Assembly (NCBI GenBank): GCA_003508835.1
Contig: PUFA01000116.1
Span: 5,332,001 to 5,396,000, forward strand
Length of the DNA: 64,000 nucleotides
From: Eonycteris spelaea
Taxonomy: Eukaryota > Chordata > Mammalia > Chiroptera > Pteropodidae
Reading direction: 5' to 3'
Below are positions 24,401 to 35,669 of the stretch, one piece after another. The notes under the pieces were generated by a model, which was given only the letters and a program-made list of their open reading frames with translations, did no database searches and was not told the DNA's origin. Position 1 is the stretch's first letter. Each line of letters begins with the position of its first letter. A program made the translations under genes and the position numbers.

Positions 24401-26590
24401 TCCACTTACCAGACTGATACTTGAGCTTCCTCTGAAAACTCTAATAAGATCATAACTCATTCTCTCTGTCCTCCTACTAGGCCGAGTTCCCGGATGGAGA
24501 CACAAGGCTGTACTGATCCCTGGCATCCCAGTGCCTACCACTGGACCAGGCACCACTCAGTGCCCAGTAAATATTCATTAAGTCAGCAAAGTGGAATGAA
24601 ATTTGCTAATCACCGCCAAAATTGGAGGACAAGGCTATTTATTAATAAAAATAGTTTATCATCATCTAAAAACAGCATCAAAAATGTATTGAGAAAAAAG
24701 GTACTGGGACAAAAAGTCCTTCGTTTCTTCAGCTATAAAATGAAATGGATGGGAAACATGATGTCTATGACTCCTTTCATTTCTAACATTTTTTTATTTT
24801 CTATATAGTACCAGAGGCCTTCTGGAGGGACCCTTGACCCATAACAGTGACTCTGAAGGTGAAAACTCTGCACGCTATAGCAGCAGCATCTGGACCACAG
24901 CAGATCAGAGCTGAATTACTTCCTATGCTGAGACAAGGAGCAGTCTCTGTGGGCAGCCACAGCCTCTCTGGGGTCGTGCTCAGAACCCCAGGCTCCCACC
25001 AGCTACCACACTCTGACCCTAGAACCCAGTCTCCAACCCCAAGAACACAAAGCCAGTTTCTAGTCTTAGCAGTTTTTATGGGACACCTTCCAGCTACTTC
25101 AGGGCCAGGGCTGAATAGAAGGCAAGAGATGCCTGCTCCATCCAGGTTCTCTCCTTCCTTCCACTAAGAGTCCAGGCCACCACTTGCAGCCAGAAGAAAC
25201 CTGCCTTGGAGTCTGTTTTTCAATTCTATTGTGTTTGATTCTGGGGCTCCACTCTGGTTTTCTGATGCATTACATGTGTCCTCTGTATAGTTGTCTCATT
25301 TCATTCTCACAAATTTCACCAAGATCTAATTTAAAAAATTTTAAACTTGATTCTGCGGCACTGCCGATTTCCTTAACACAAATTCCTAGTGTCAAAAGCC
25401 AGCATTTCTTAGACCCTGCTTGAAAACACAGTGCCTCATATACGCGATAATATTTTTAATAAACGAGTTAATTAATTTACTAATTATTTTCAGAGCAGGA
25501 ACTATGCCTTGATATTCCCTTTGTATCAAGAAAAACTGATGGCGTTTAATTCTATGTTTATAGAGGGCTGGCCAACACTTTGGAATGGAGATCATCACCC
25601 AGAGCAATCTTAACTGAGAAAGGAGAATTCACTCCCTCTGAAAAAAAATTCAGTGGATTTCAATCACTTCACACTCAGTAGTAATATGTGAGTATCATTG
25701 GCTTCCAAATGCTCTCATTATATTATTTTGTTAATTGTTTATTTAAACATCTAAATAAATGCCTGCAACTTACTATATACATTGAACATTATTAAGAAAG
25801 AAGGCACAACTTCAGTGGTAATGTAATTACAGCTGCAAATTTAATTAACTAACTACTAACCTGTTCTTCATAGCACTTAGCACAATAACACTTAATTAAT
25901 TTTTGTCATTATTAATTTCATTTCTGTGTTCCTGATTAAATTATAAGAATCGAGGAAGCAGGATTGTGCTTTCTTCCTCTCTCGTTCACAGTCAGGTGTC
26001 TAGCACAGTCCCTGGCGCATGCAGGGTCTGCACGGGTCTTGGTTTAAAGGACTTAAACTTTAACTGGACCCAACGAGAATAATGTGAGAGGACCCCTTTC
26101 TGGGCAGTAACCTAGACTGGACCCTTGGAGAAACACGGAGAGCAAATGAACCCAGTTTTTTAGGAACACCTTACCCATGCTCCCCCACACTGAAAAATCC
26201 TCTTTCTTTTCTGTCTTCCACTTTCCTTCCCTCCTTATCCACTTCCTGTCTCCCTTCCTTCATTTTTCCTTCTCTTTTACTTTTTTACTTTCCATCTATC
26301 ACTCTTTCTGCCTTTCCTCTGTTTTTCTCTATCTCCCCTTCTGCTCTGACAGATTATCTCCTATATAACCAACTGTGCTGGATCCTAGAACTACGAGAAT
26401 GACCGGGACAGGGACTTTATCCTTGAGAATCTCACAGTTTAGTGTGAGGACCCAGCTGCGCCTTTCTCTGCCGGCACCTTCCTTGCAATCTCCCCTCCGC
26501 ACCTAGGTTAAGGGGCCTGCGGGAAGGCGGCCGGGTTCCTGCTCCAGTCCGCCTAATCGAGACTCCGAAAGTGTGACTTTTCTTGCCCGT
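21430..26590. other. Intergenic stretch, repeats only
   Basis: No gene was recognised. There is an (AAAC)n run near 23624-23645, L2/MIR-like scraps near 24130-24260, 24480-24600 and 25925-26030, and a pyrimidine-rich strand near 26190-26345. None is strong enough to subtype. Confidence 0.45.
22711..22768. repeat. (CA)n microsatellite, interrupted
   Basis: Two CA arrays are separated by a single 'cc' interruption and end in 'catgcgcgcacacac'. The antisense frames over it encode alternating Cys and Val and are not genes. Confidence 0.95.
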
Positions 26591-26595
26591 CTCTG

Positions 26596-26616
26596 ACTCT
26601 GCTCCTCCCCTTGCAG
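26596..26616 (+). promoter_or_regulatory. Candidate 3' splice site before the OR coding exon
   Basis: 'gactctgctcctccccttgc' followed by 'ag' at 26616 makes a good pyrimidine tract and acceptor 17 bases before the start codon at 26634. This matches the leader-intron structure usual in olfactory receptor genes. The duplicate at 31.5 kb keeps a worn version of it. Confidence 0.55.
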
Positions 26617-26633
26617 CGTGGCCCACCTGCCCC

Positions 26634-27574
26634 ATGGGGAGGGACAACCTGACCTGGGTAGGTGAGTTTGTCCTACTGGGGCTCTCCAGTGACAGGCAGA
26701 CCCAGGTGGGACTCTTCGTCCTGTTTGGGGCCATGTATCTGCTGACCCTGCTGGGCAACGGGCTCATCATCGTCCTGATCCGACTGGACGCCCGCCTGCA
26801 CCTGCCCATGTACTTCTTCCTCTGCAACCTGTCGGTGGTGGACATCTGCTACACCTCCAGCGGGGTCCCGCAGATGCTGGTGCACTTCCTCCTGGAGAAG
26901 AAGACCATCTCCTTTGCCCGGTGTGGGACTCAGCTCTTCTTCTCGCTGGCCCTAGCGGGGATCGAGTTCCTGCTGCTGGCCGCTATGGCTTATGACCGCT
27001 ACGTAGCGGTCTGTGACCCGCTACGCTACGTGGCAGTCATGGGCCCGAGGCGCTGTGCGGTGCTGGCAGCGGTCTCCTGGTTCGTGGGCATAGCTAATTC
27101 TGCAGTGGAGACAGTGGTCACCATGCGCCTGCCCACCTGCGGGCACAACGTGCTGAACCATGTGTCCTGCGAGACACTGGCACTCGTCAGGTTGGCCTGC
27201 GTGGACATCACCCTCAACCAGGCAGCCATCGTGGCCTCCAGCGTGGTGGTGCTGCTCGTGCCCTGCTGCCTGGTCTCGCTGTCCTACGCCCGCATCGTGG
27301 CCGCCATCCTGCAGATTCGCTCCACCGGGGGCCGCCGCAAAGCCTTCGGGACCTGCGCCTCCCACCTCACCGTGGTCTCCATGTCTTACGGGATGGCCCT
27401 GGTCACCTACATACAGCCCCGCTCCACGGCCTCAGCCAACCAGGACAAGGTGGTGGTGCTCTTTTACGCCGTGGTGACCCCATGCTGAATCCGTTCATCT
27501 ACAGTCTGCGGAACAAGGAGATGAAGGCTGCTCTGAGCCGGGTTCTGACGGGCGGCTCTGACTCAAAGCGTTAG
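26634..27574 (+). pseudogene. Olfactory receptor family 2 (OR2F/OR2R-like), one frameshift before TM7
   Basis: An odorant GPCR for the plasma membrane and cilia of olfactory neurons. From MGRDNLTW (N-glycosylation site NLT at residues 5-7) it reads openly for 284 codons. GN of TM1 is at 41-42, 'LHLPMYFFL' at about 55-63, conserved Cys at 97 and 179, 'MAYDRYVAVC' at 118-127 (DRY at 26994-27002) and 'KAFGTCASHL' at 236-245. One base is missing at 27480-27481, inside the codon after 'VVT', giving an early TGA at 27486-27488. In the shifted frame the DNA continues with the TM7 motif 'NPFIYSLRNKE' and a proper TAG at 27572. With the base present it would be 313 residues, the normal family length. 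'EFVLLGLSSD' and 'LVRLACVD' resemble OR2F, and gene order suggests OR2R. The exact subfamily is unresolved. It is either a recently lost gene or a base-call error in a C run. Confidence 0.8.
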
Positions 27575-27639
27575 AATGTGACTCTGTCAACAGAGGGTCT
27601 CACTCTGAAGGCCGTGGGCACTGGGGCGTGCCTTCCATA

Positions 27640-27672
27640 TAGTATGTGTGCGTGTGTGTGTGTACACGTGTG
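27640..27672. repeat. Imperfect (GT)n tract
   Basis: A short alternating GT run lies in the 3' flank of the receptor. Confidence 0.8.
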
Positions 27673-27674
27673 TA

Positions 27675-29300
27675 AGGAAGCAAGTGGGAGGACCGCAACT
27701 GGCACTACTATCTTCTGAGGTAACAGAGAAATGGAATTTTGTCTCTGAACTCTATTTCTGGTATCTGACTTACATCTAAAACAAATGTGAAGAACATCAA
27801 CTTAGAAATACACACATCCTACAGTAAATTAGACGGATATATATTTCTGTACCGGCATATATGAATTAGAAAGGAAGATTAAGTCAGAAGTCAGGGCAGA
27901 ACACAAAACTTATGCCAAGCAAATCAATTCCCTTGCTAAAATTTACAACTATTATGTCTAAGTTTTTCTGCAATCAGTGAGAAGAAGGAACGGAAAGCTA
28001 TAAGCTACAAATCCACTGTGCCCATGGGATCAAACTGGCCTTAAGCCAGAGGTGCAAAGGCCACCCTGCGAACCACACAGCTCGGCAGGGTGGAGGACTC
28101 GCACAGGGACCTGGAGCCACCGTGCAGCACGGAGCCCACAGACCTGAAGAGCAGGACTGGACCGCGTGTGAGTCACATGCACGTCACTCTGCACGCCTCC
28201 CGCTCAGACTCGCAGCAGTGGCAGACGGCTGGCCAAAAAGTCAAATGTTCAGGACCGGAAAAATATTGTCGCGAACAACGTTAAAAAATCAGAATCAGGC
28301 ATCTTTTACCTAAATATTACTAATATAACTGGGACAGTGACCTATTGACACCTTCTAATGATGAAAATTAAAATATATATTTTGTATATGTTTTGTGTAC
28401 ATAATTCTTATACTCTATTCTCCACAGCAGGAGTGCATACATCCAGTTTATCCAAAGAAAGCACCAATTCATTAAATTACAGGTTAGAAAAAGTGGGAGG
28501 AGTCCAAAATACTTTCCTACCTCCCCATTGCTTGAGTTTTAGAATTTAGATTGCAGGGGTAGGTGGGGAGGGCAGGGCGGGTCTTGTCTCTTTAAAGAGA
28601 GATAGACATATTTAAAGGACACCACTAATGGGGGGGCGGGGAATGACTGGTCCCTTAATGGACCCTTCTGTGCGTGGAGTCATTCTGGGCGTGGCATCGC
28701 AGAGCGGACTCGGACTCGGAAACCACCCACGAGGAGGTTCTACAATGAGCTTCCAGGTGAGAGAATGGATTTTTAAAAGCCACTGCTCCGTGCGATAGCC
28801 TCACCCTCAGTCGGTCCACTAGCTATTTGCCGATCTGCTAGAAACCTAAAAGGGGCACGATGAGCAGAGCACCCGTCCGTTCTGCCCCTCAGGCACTCAC
28901 TTCGGAGTCAGAAAGGGGAAGAGAGACGGAGCTGCGTGGAGGGTTTTCCGCTCTGCCTCCTGGCTGCTGAGAAAGTTGAGCGTTGTTGGTGCGTGGGCTC
29001 CGCAGTCTCACTCAGCTATGGGGTGGGCGCTTCCCCTTTATAGACAAACGGAAAGAGGGCCACGGACTGACGAACTGGGCCTCCAGTCCACTGACCTGTC
29101 CAACTGCCCTTCAAGCTGTTCCCCTGAGTTCCTCTGTGGCAGTTCATCGTCCCCAGCTCGTCCTCCAGGAGCAACATTCCGAACACTACACCTTTCCTGA
29201 CCGCGCCCCCATAAATCAAACCTGCCTGCAGGTCATGCTGTCAGTCGCTGCTGCCCGCTGACTGTGACGCTCCTCATGCTCCATGAGGTAACAGCATGAT
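27675..29300. other. Gene-free interval between the OR and its duplicate
   Basis: No repeat family was recognised. A GC-rich patch at about 28620-28760 ends in 'cttccaggtgaga', a good 5' splice-site match, and could be a leader exon for the damaged receptor at 31.5 kb. That is a guess. Confidence 0.3.
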
Positions 29301-29309
29301 GTAGCAGGA

Positions 29310-29455
29310 GGACGTGACTTTGTCGTCCTCAGACTCCAGATCCAGTTCCATCTCTGCTCTCAATAGCAGGATGACCTTGAGCAAACCACCTCTACTCTCT
29401 GAGCCTCAGTTCCTCATTTGTAAAACAATGATGAAATGATCCTGAAAGTTCCTTC
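29310..29455 (+). repeat. MIR SINE
   Basis: 'gatgaccttgagcaaaccac', 'tctgagcctcagttcctcat', 'ttgtaaaacaatgatgaaat' are the MIR core in plus orientation. Confidence 0.85.
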
Positions 29456-29459
29456 CGGC

Positions 29460-31480
29460 TTTCATTCCTTCCTGTGATCTCGTTGATTCTCGTTTTACAT
29501 TTATTTTCCTCATATGGTGAGAATTTCAGTTGCTGTTTTCAGCACTAAATACCACATTCGGGACTAAGTCTTGTTACTTACTGTGGTGATGAGAAGAAAA
29601 AAAAAAATGCTCTGTGGAAAGCCAGGAGCTCCCATCCAGGGCAGGGCTCAGAGACACAGCCACTGGGTATTGCACCAAAGCCTGTTTCTACTCTTAGCAT
29701 TTTCTACAGTGACGCCTTCTGCCACAGAAGGACTGGAAGGAAGGGAAGGAAGGTTCCTACTATCCAGGAGGCCCCGAGGACAGCGTCCATCTGCTCCGCC
29801 CTCTTCACCCCCACCCAAACCTCGAGCTGTATCTTCAAACCCTGATAGAAAAGACTCGGATGAACTGTCTTCGTTTCTATTTCACTGGAGTCTGTGTCCC
29901 CTCTCTCATGTCCTTAATTCAAATCCTTTTCGTTTAGAGATGCTCTGAAACTTGTGAAGGGCTTCCTCATACAGCCCCCCATTTGATGCTACCTAGTACT
30001 TCCCTGGGTCTAAGATATTCTGAAATGTTGTTTTTGGACCCGACCTCAGGAAGCAAAGGCTAAAGGAAGACCCAGCACACCAAAGCCAAGATCGTCCAGA
30101 TCACATTTTCTCTGATTCACAGTGAGATTTGAGGCAAACCATTCAAACTCTCTTGGCCTCAACTTCTTACAACAAAGAATAAGAACACTAGCCCAGAAGA
30201 TCTTTCCTTCCCAAAACTCTTCTAGGTTTATCGTAAAACATAACCCTCTCTCAAAAACCATGTCTTGAGCCTTCAAAAATAAGCTTAACAATTCCCTCTA
30301 TCACAGGAGCTCTCTCAACTTAACCTAACATTTTAATTACCTGGGAAACATTAAAAGTGACTATTTATGCTAATGTCTGGGTTCTACCCACCTGAGATCA
30401 TAATTTAATTACTCTGGACTGTGGTCTGGGCTTCTGGAGCGTCAAAGCATCCCAGGTGACTCTAACATGTGGCCCAATGTGGAAAAAGCACTGCTCCGGG
30501 AGCCACCAAAATCCTGTGGGCTTTTCGTAGGAGAACCTTATCATTTCGTAGGAGTTTTTCCCTTCCCTCTCCAGTTTCCCTAATGGCATTCAGGTGGGCT
30601 GTTCCAACACTCGACCCTTCCTGTCCCTGTGGTCTCTCCTTACTCTAACACTGGCCAGTGGCATTACCTTCTCCCACCCTGTCACAAAGGCACAGGGGTG
30701 AATACTGAAATGGGGCTTGGGGACTTGCTACTGATAAACAGAGAAATGAAGACTATAGCATTGCTTAGTACATTCGTATTAACAAAAAAGAAATGGCATC
30801 TTTATCCTCTGGTAGAGGCTAAAGACCAGCAAAGTACGCAGGGAAGTGTTCCAAGGGCAAGCATGTCTTTGCTGTGAGAGGGTTTATACATAACAAAGCT
30901 CAAAGGGTTTTAGAGGCACTCCCTCACTGACTTCATCTGCGGGCACTGTCAGTTTCCAAATGTTGTCACTGCAGGTTAAGAGATGTATGCATTCATCTTT
31001 TATTAATCACTTACTTTAACATTCAAATAAAGGCCAGCAATTCACCAAGGAAATAGCGTAATCGCAAGAAGCTGGGACATAATTATAGTCATCATGTTCT
31101 ACAGTGAGACCTTGATCTTATCAACCTCAGACTAAGCTTTGTGAATCAGAGCGCTGAGAACCAAGTGAGCAGTTTTTCTGTATCGCTGACCCCGCCTGGC
31201 TTATGGGAGAAGCAGAAAGAAGTGCTGGCTCCAGCCTGAGGAATAAGAACAAAGGGGAATCCCAGCCCTACATCTTGGGATCAGAGAACAAGACTCAAGA
31301 CCTTTTAACTCTTTTGTATTCACGCACCTAACAAAAATGTTTTATTGTAAAATATTTGTTAGGAATCTCTCTATAAAAGAAAAATCAGAAAAAGACTCCC
31401 GACTTTAAGAAGCTCAGAGTCTAATGGAGAAAACATACAAGTCCTTGCGCTCCCATTTAAAGTCCTTGTTCAGTACCAGA
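29460..31480. other. Gene-free interval with weak repeat scraps
   Basis: 30100-30180 resembles a worn plus-strand MIR ('caaaccattcaaactctctt'). 30340-30480 resembles a hAT/MER5-type fragment ('catcccaggtgactctaaca', 'catgtggccc'). Neither is firm. Confidence 0.35.
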
Positions 31481-31486
31481 CTGTGG

Positions 31487-31512
31487 ATTCTGATTCTGAT
31501 TCTGATTCTGGC
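31487..31512. repeat. (GATTCT)n short tandem repeat
   Basis: Four units of 'gattct' sit immediately upstream of the duplicated receptor fragment. Confidence 0.9.
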
Positions 31513-31530
31513 CTCTCCAACCACTGCCTC

Positions 31531-31915
31531 CTGCAACAGCCTGACCCACCTGCCTCATGGGGAGGCCAGCCTGACCTGAGTGGTTGAGTTTGTTCTACTG
31601 GGGCTCTCCAGTGACAGGCAGACTCAGGCAGGACTCTTCATCCTTTTGGGCCATGTATCTGCTGACCCTGCTGGGCAACGGGCTCATCATTGTCCTGACC
31701 TGACGACGCCGCCTGCACCTGCCCATGTACTTCTTCCTCTGCAACCTGTCGGTGGTGGACATCTGCCACACCTCCAGCAGGGTCCCGCAGACGCTAGCAG
31801 ACAATTTCCTTGCCCAGCATGGGACCCTTTCTATTTTTTTGCTGCCCTGTAAGGACCAAGCTCCTGCTGCTGGCCTCTATGGCCTATGACTGCTGTGTGG
31901 CCACCTGTGACCCAC
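31531..31915 (+). pseudogene. Truncated duplicate of the 26.6 kb olfactory receptor
   Basis: About 385 bases are closely similar to the flank and first 130 codons of the receptor at 26634. Shared phrases include 'ggggctctccagtgacaggc' and 'cccatgtacttcttcctctg'. The start codon survives at 31557, but an in-frame TGA follows at once ('ccagcctgacctgag'). There are several indels in the TM1-TM3 region, a TAA near 31851 and a DRY-to-DCC change ('atgactgctgt'). Similarity stops abruptly after 'ctgtgaccc' at about 31913, so TM4-TM7 are missing. This is a tandem duplicate in direct orientation about 4.9 kb downstream, long dead. Confidence 0.85.
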
Positions 31916-31919
31916 AGAA

Positions 31920-33385
31920 CAGCATGTATGTTGTGCAACCATTTGTGTAGAAAGACATGGGAAAAACATAGTTGATAAGTTATTTGGTTAGTTAGCTACT
32001 AGGTATATCTAAATGAGTTGACTGGTTTGTTAGTTAGGTATTAGTGGCTTTCCGCTATAAAGTATCTCCGAGGCAGACAAATAAATAAATAAGAATGCTT
32101 CAGAAGTAAAAAAAAAAGTAAAAGGCGTATTTTTATATACTCCTTAGTACATTTTGAATTTTTCACCATGCAAAGGATCACCTATTAAAAAATAAATGTT
32201 TAAAATAAATATGTAGAATAACTTGCCCCAAAAATGTAGTTCATGAGTATGGATTCACTGAGCAGCATACACCCTAATCGGTAGGGAAATTGTTTTCACG
32301 CTCAGAGGAGATTGAAATTTCTCCCTATCAAGAAGCCATCTGCAAATTAGTGTGTGAAATTGCACATTGATGCCCTTTAGCGAAAACTTTTGAGCCTGCC
32401 TTAAAGACACTCAGCTCTAATTAGTATTTTCTACAAATTATTTCTAAAAACATTTGCACCGTAATTGGAGTAAGCTATTTTAAAACAACATTTAAACGTA
32501 AGATTTAAAAGCATGATTCTTTTTTTTTTTAAGAAGTTAAATAGTTTTTGGACACAAACTAAGTGAAATTCTTGAGTCTTTGTTTTTCAGGAGAAAAAAA
32601 AATACACGTTTATTCAATTTGCATGTGACTTCGTGACATTTACTTGAGGGGGGAAAAGAAAATTCCAGAGATGATTTGACAAAGGAGAAAATCACAACGT
32701 GTGATTCTAATGGAAGGATAAACATGGAAAAAGTCTGGCTGCCACTCAGACTTCAGAGAGGAGAAGATCAAAGGCAGAACAATGGAAATGCTAATGAGAA
32801 AAGAGATGGGCCGGTCTAAAGAAACTGCCCAGTAGTTTTACTACAATCAAAACCAAATTACCCACGTTTGACAAGAAGAAGAAATCTCTGTAGAAGGAAG
32901 GGCTACTAGACCTCACAGCTCTGGCCACTGGCCACCGCTACGACGGTTCCTGGTCGTAACCATGACACTGCCCTCATGAAGGCGGCCGCTTCCCCATCCA
33001 CACCCTCGTCCAGTCGTAGACACACGTTCTTCTCATTCCCCAGTAGACCGTCAAGATAAGGTAGCACGCTGGCCCCAAGCTTTGTAACTGAAGGCTTCTA
33101 CGCAACAGAGAGGATACAGAGACAGCAGCGCAAAATGTTCTATTCTGATCTTCTGGAGAATATTGCCTCTCCGGGACTCACAGGGCCCCATTTTAATATG
33201 GGGCCCCAAGGAAGGTATGATGCTCACAGAGTTCCCAGACTTGACTCTCTTCCTCCTTCCCGAAGGAGGACCCCACAGCACGATCCGGTACACATCCACC
33301 TATGACGGTGTCGCCACGTAAGCAGCCCGTTGTTCTGTCACCCTCACCCGAGTCCCTTCTGGGGATCTGGATAGGGAAACCATGC
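31920..33385. other. Gene-free interval
   Basis: AT-rich sequence with A-runs near 32108 and T-runs near 32520. 32130-32215 has an ancient-repeat look, but I cannot name it. No coding unit was recognised. Confidence 0.4.
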
Positions 33386-33388
33386 CAC

Positions 33389-34314
33389 CTAGGCCACCCG
33401 GAAGCCCCTGACCAACAGAAGTAGCTGCCTGAACACTCCTCGAAGCCTGAGGTTGCTGTGGATGAGGATAAAGGGATGGATGGATGTGCACAGGTAGATT
33501 AAAATTTGCCACGGCCAGTACCAGTCACTCTCTGAGGAGAAGAAGCCTGCAGCATCGATGACCAAGGACACAAAGGACAGAGCATAGAGAACGAGGAAAG
33601 AGGTGAGTGACTTCAGAGCCCTGGTGTGAGCCTGGGTGCTGGGGTCCTGCAGGCTGTGGGCATTGTGCCGCATCATCCGAGTGTGTCTCCTCAGGGAATT
33701 AATCAACAGCGCCGTCGAGACCAGGAACACAGAGCAAGGGACTGACAATGTGACAAATTTCAGGGGCAGGAAATAGTGAATTTCTAGCCACCTGCTCCAC
33801 TCCTCGTAGGTCATGTTCCCAGAAATCCTTCCAATGAAGAAACCTCGGTACATGGCAAGGTTCCCCCAAAAGTAGAGCACAGTGACGATGGAGGACACCA
33901 GGAGGGAACCCAGCAGCAGCCAGGGCACGGACCCTGGGAACCTCCACTTCAGCCAGAGGAAGGTGGGGTGGGAGAGGTTAGCGATCTTCATGCAGAAGAG
34001 GACACTGAGCCAGGTGCCGAACCAGAAGGTGGTCGAGTTCAGGAAGTCCCAGTGCAGACTGAAGAGCTGATGCGCTGGGCCCCTGGTGTAGTCCACCAGG
34101 CGCAGGGCGTAGTAGAAGTTGTGCACCAGTCCAACACCCTGCAGGCAGAAGCGGGAGGCGCCCAGGCTAACGAGGATCATGTCCGAGGGGGGCAGCCGCC
34201 CACGCCGCTCCACTCTCTGCTCAGCACCAGCACGATGAACCCATTGGCCAGGATTCCCATGAGACACAGCACACAAAAGAGCAGCATGAAGAGGAATGTG
34301 AGTGCTGGCTGCAT
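33389..34314 (-). pseudogene. TAS2R41: Bitter taste receptor TAS2R41, one frameshift after TM1
   Basis: A seven-transmembrane bitter receptor of taste cells that signals through gustducin. The start is ATG at 34314-34312 (MQPALTFLF), followed by TM1 with '[12 protein letters not shown]'. One base is missing between the codons for Trp (34212-34210) and Arg (34207-34205) in the first intracellular loop. Translation from this start hits TGA shortly after. In the next frame the rest is open to the TAG at 33391-33389: '[14 protein letters not shown]' in TM2, '[15 protein letters not shown]' in TM3, an N-glycosylation site NMT in the second extracellular loop (33817-33809), '[14 protein letters not shown]' before TM6, '[13 protein letters not shown]' in TM7 and the tail '[11 protein letters not shown]'. 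With the base present it would be 308 residues, near the family's 307. These blocks are near-identical to human TAS2R41 as I recall it. Single exon. Recent loss or assembly error. Confidence 0.93.
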
Positions 34315-34685
34315 TGCAGCCTTTCCTCGGGTCCCCAGCCGGTGCCTTGGTCCCTGGCCACCTCTCTACCCTGGCCCACAGCCCCTTTTATGATCTTTCC
34401 TGGGGGCGTGAGAAAAAGGCTCGGGCTGTGCATCTGAGCCAGAGCTCACATAGAAGGAGGATGCTCCGGCTTTGGTAAAAAGGTGAGCTTGGCTCGGCCA
34501 GAATGCAAATTTCCCTTGGGCTCAGTTACCACTAGGCCTGCCAACTGCCCCTGATTTGCCTCCCCTGGTTTTTCCCGCACGCTGCCGTGGTTAATTTAAT
34601 ACCAACGTAGAGGGCTTCTTAGGGAATCTGTGACTGAGTTCCATCTTTATTATTCTACCCTGGACCTTATAAACACACCTCTCCC
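34315..34685. other. Upstream flank of TAS2R41
   Basis: No core promoter motif stands out clearly, and no repeat was recognised. Confidence 0.35.
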
Positions 34686-34689
34686 CATC

Positions 34690-35060
34690 ATATCATTCTC
34701 GAGATGTTTAGTATATAGGCAACAAGTACAGAAAGAGGAATCAAGGATGGATCCTAAATATTTCACTTCAGCAACTTGGAGAATTGTATGGAGCTATTTA
34801 CTTAGCCGAGAAAGACTGAGAGAAAAATATGTTTGTGGAAGAAACTCTGGGTATGTTAAGTTTGAGATGCCTGTTAGATATTTAAGATAAGACATGAAGC
34901 AGACTATTGAAATTCAAGTCTGGACCTCAGTGAAGAGTGCGGGCTGGAGTAACAGGTTTGGGAGTCATCAAACTAACACGGCATTTAAAGCCATTAAACT
35001 AGATGAGATCATGTTGGGAAAAGAATGTAGATGGAGACTGTTAAGGAGTGGGAAGTAAGT
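34690..35060 (+). repeat. Ancient interspersed repeat, family not assigned
   Basis: Phrases such as 'ggaatcaaggatggatccta', 'gttaagtttgagatgcctgt', 'gggagtcatcaaactaacac' and 'tttaaagccattaaacta' belong to a widespread old mammalian repeat that also appears near 45.6-45.8 kb. I recognise the string but not its database name. Confidence 0.55.
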
Positions 35061-35569
35061 CATGCACCTTTAACTTTTAGGGATCGAAAGCCCACAGATG
35101 CGGCGAAGAAGATTTGGCTGATGTTAGAGAGCGATCCCCTTCCATGAGCTCATGCTCAGGGTCAAGGGAAGGAAGAAGCAAACAGTGGGGAGGGAGACAT
35201 GGGACTGAAAAATGTACTGAGGAGATTCTGATTCTCCGAGGTGATCTGCAGCCTGGGATTGTATGCTGTGCTCTCTGCGGAGATGCCCGAGGGCCGACAC
35301 TGTTAACATGTTCTGACTTTGAGAGGCCCTTTGGTTGGGACCCAAATCTAGCACAATAGATTGTTAGTCTTGAAATTGGCACCTGTACTGTGCTTTACCC
35401 ACTAATTGCCTGAAAAGAGAAGCCCTATTTATAATTCATCCATTTAACAAAATCTATCCAGCATGTACTGTTTGGTGGGTACCGGGGGGACAATAGGAAA
35501 AAGATTGCGATAGTCTCTTGGGAGAGAAAGACAAGTGAACATACAATGACAAGTTAGTAAAATACGTGA

Positions 35570-35665
35570 TAAATATAATAACGAATATTTACTCAAGGCT
35601 GCTATGCATCCCCATGTACTATTCTAAGTGCTTTGAATATGTTAATTTTTTGATACTCATGAAAA
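35570..35665 (-). repeat. MIR fragment
   Basis: 'cgaatatttactcaaggctg' and 'tattctaagtgctttgaata' followed by 'atactcatgaaaactcaatg' look like the reversed MIR 3' part. Confidence 0.5.
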
Positions 35666-35669
35666 CTCA

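Noticed and set aside
26432..26845. 137-codon minus-strand frame
   Set aside because: Antisense to the family 2 olfactory receptor, with no domain of its own.
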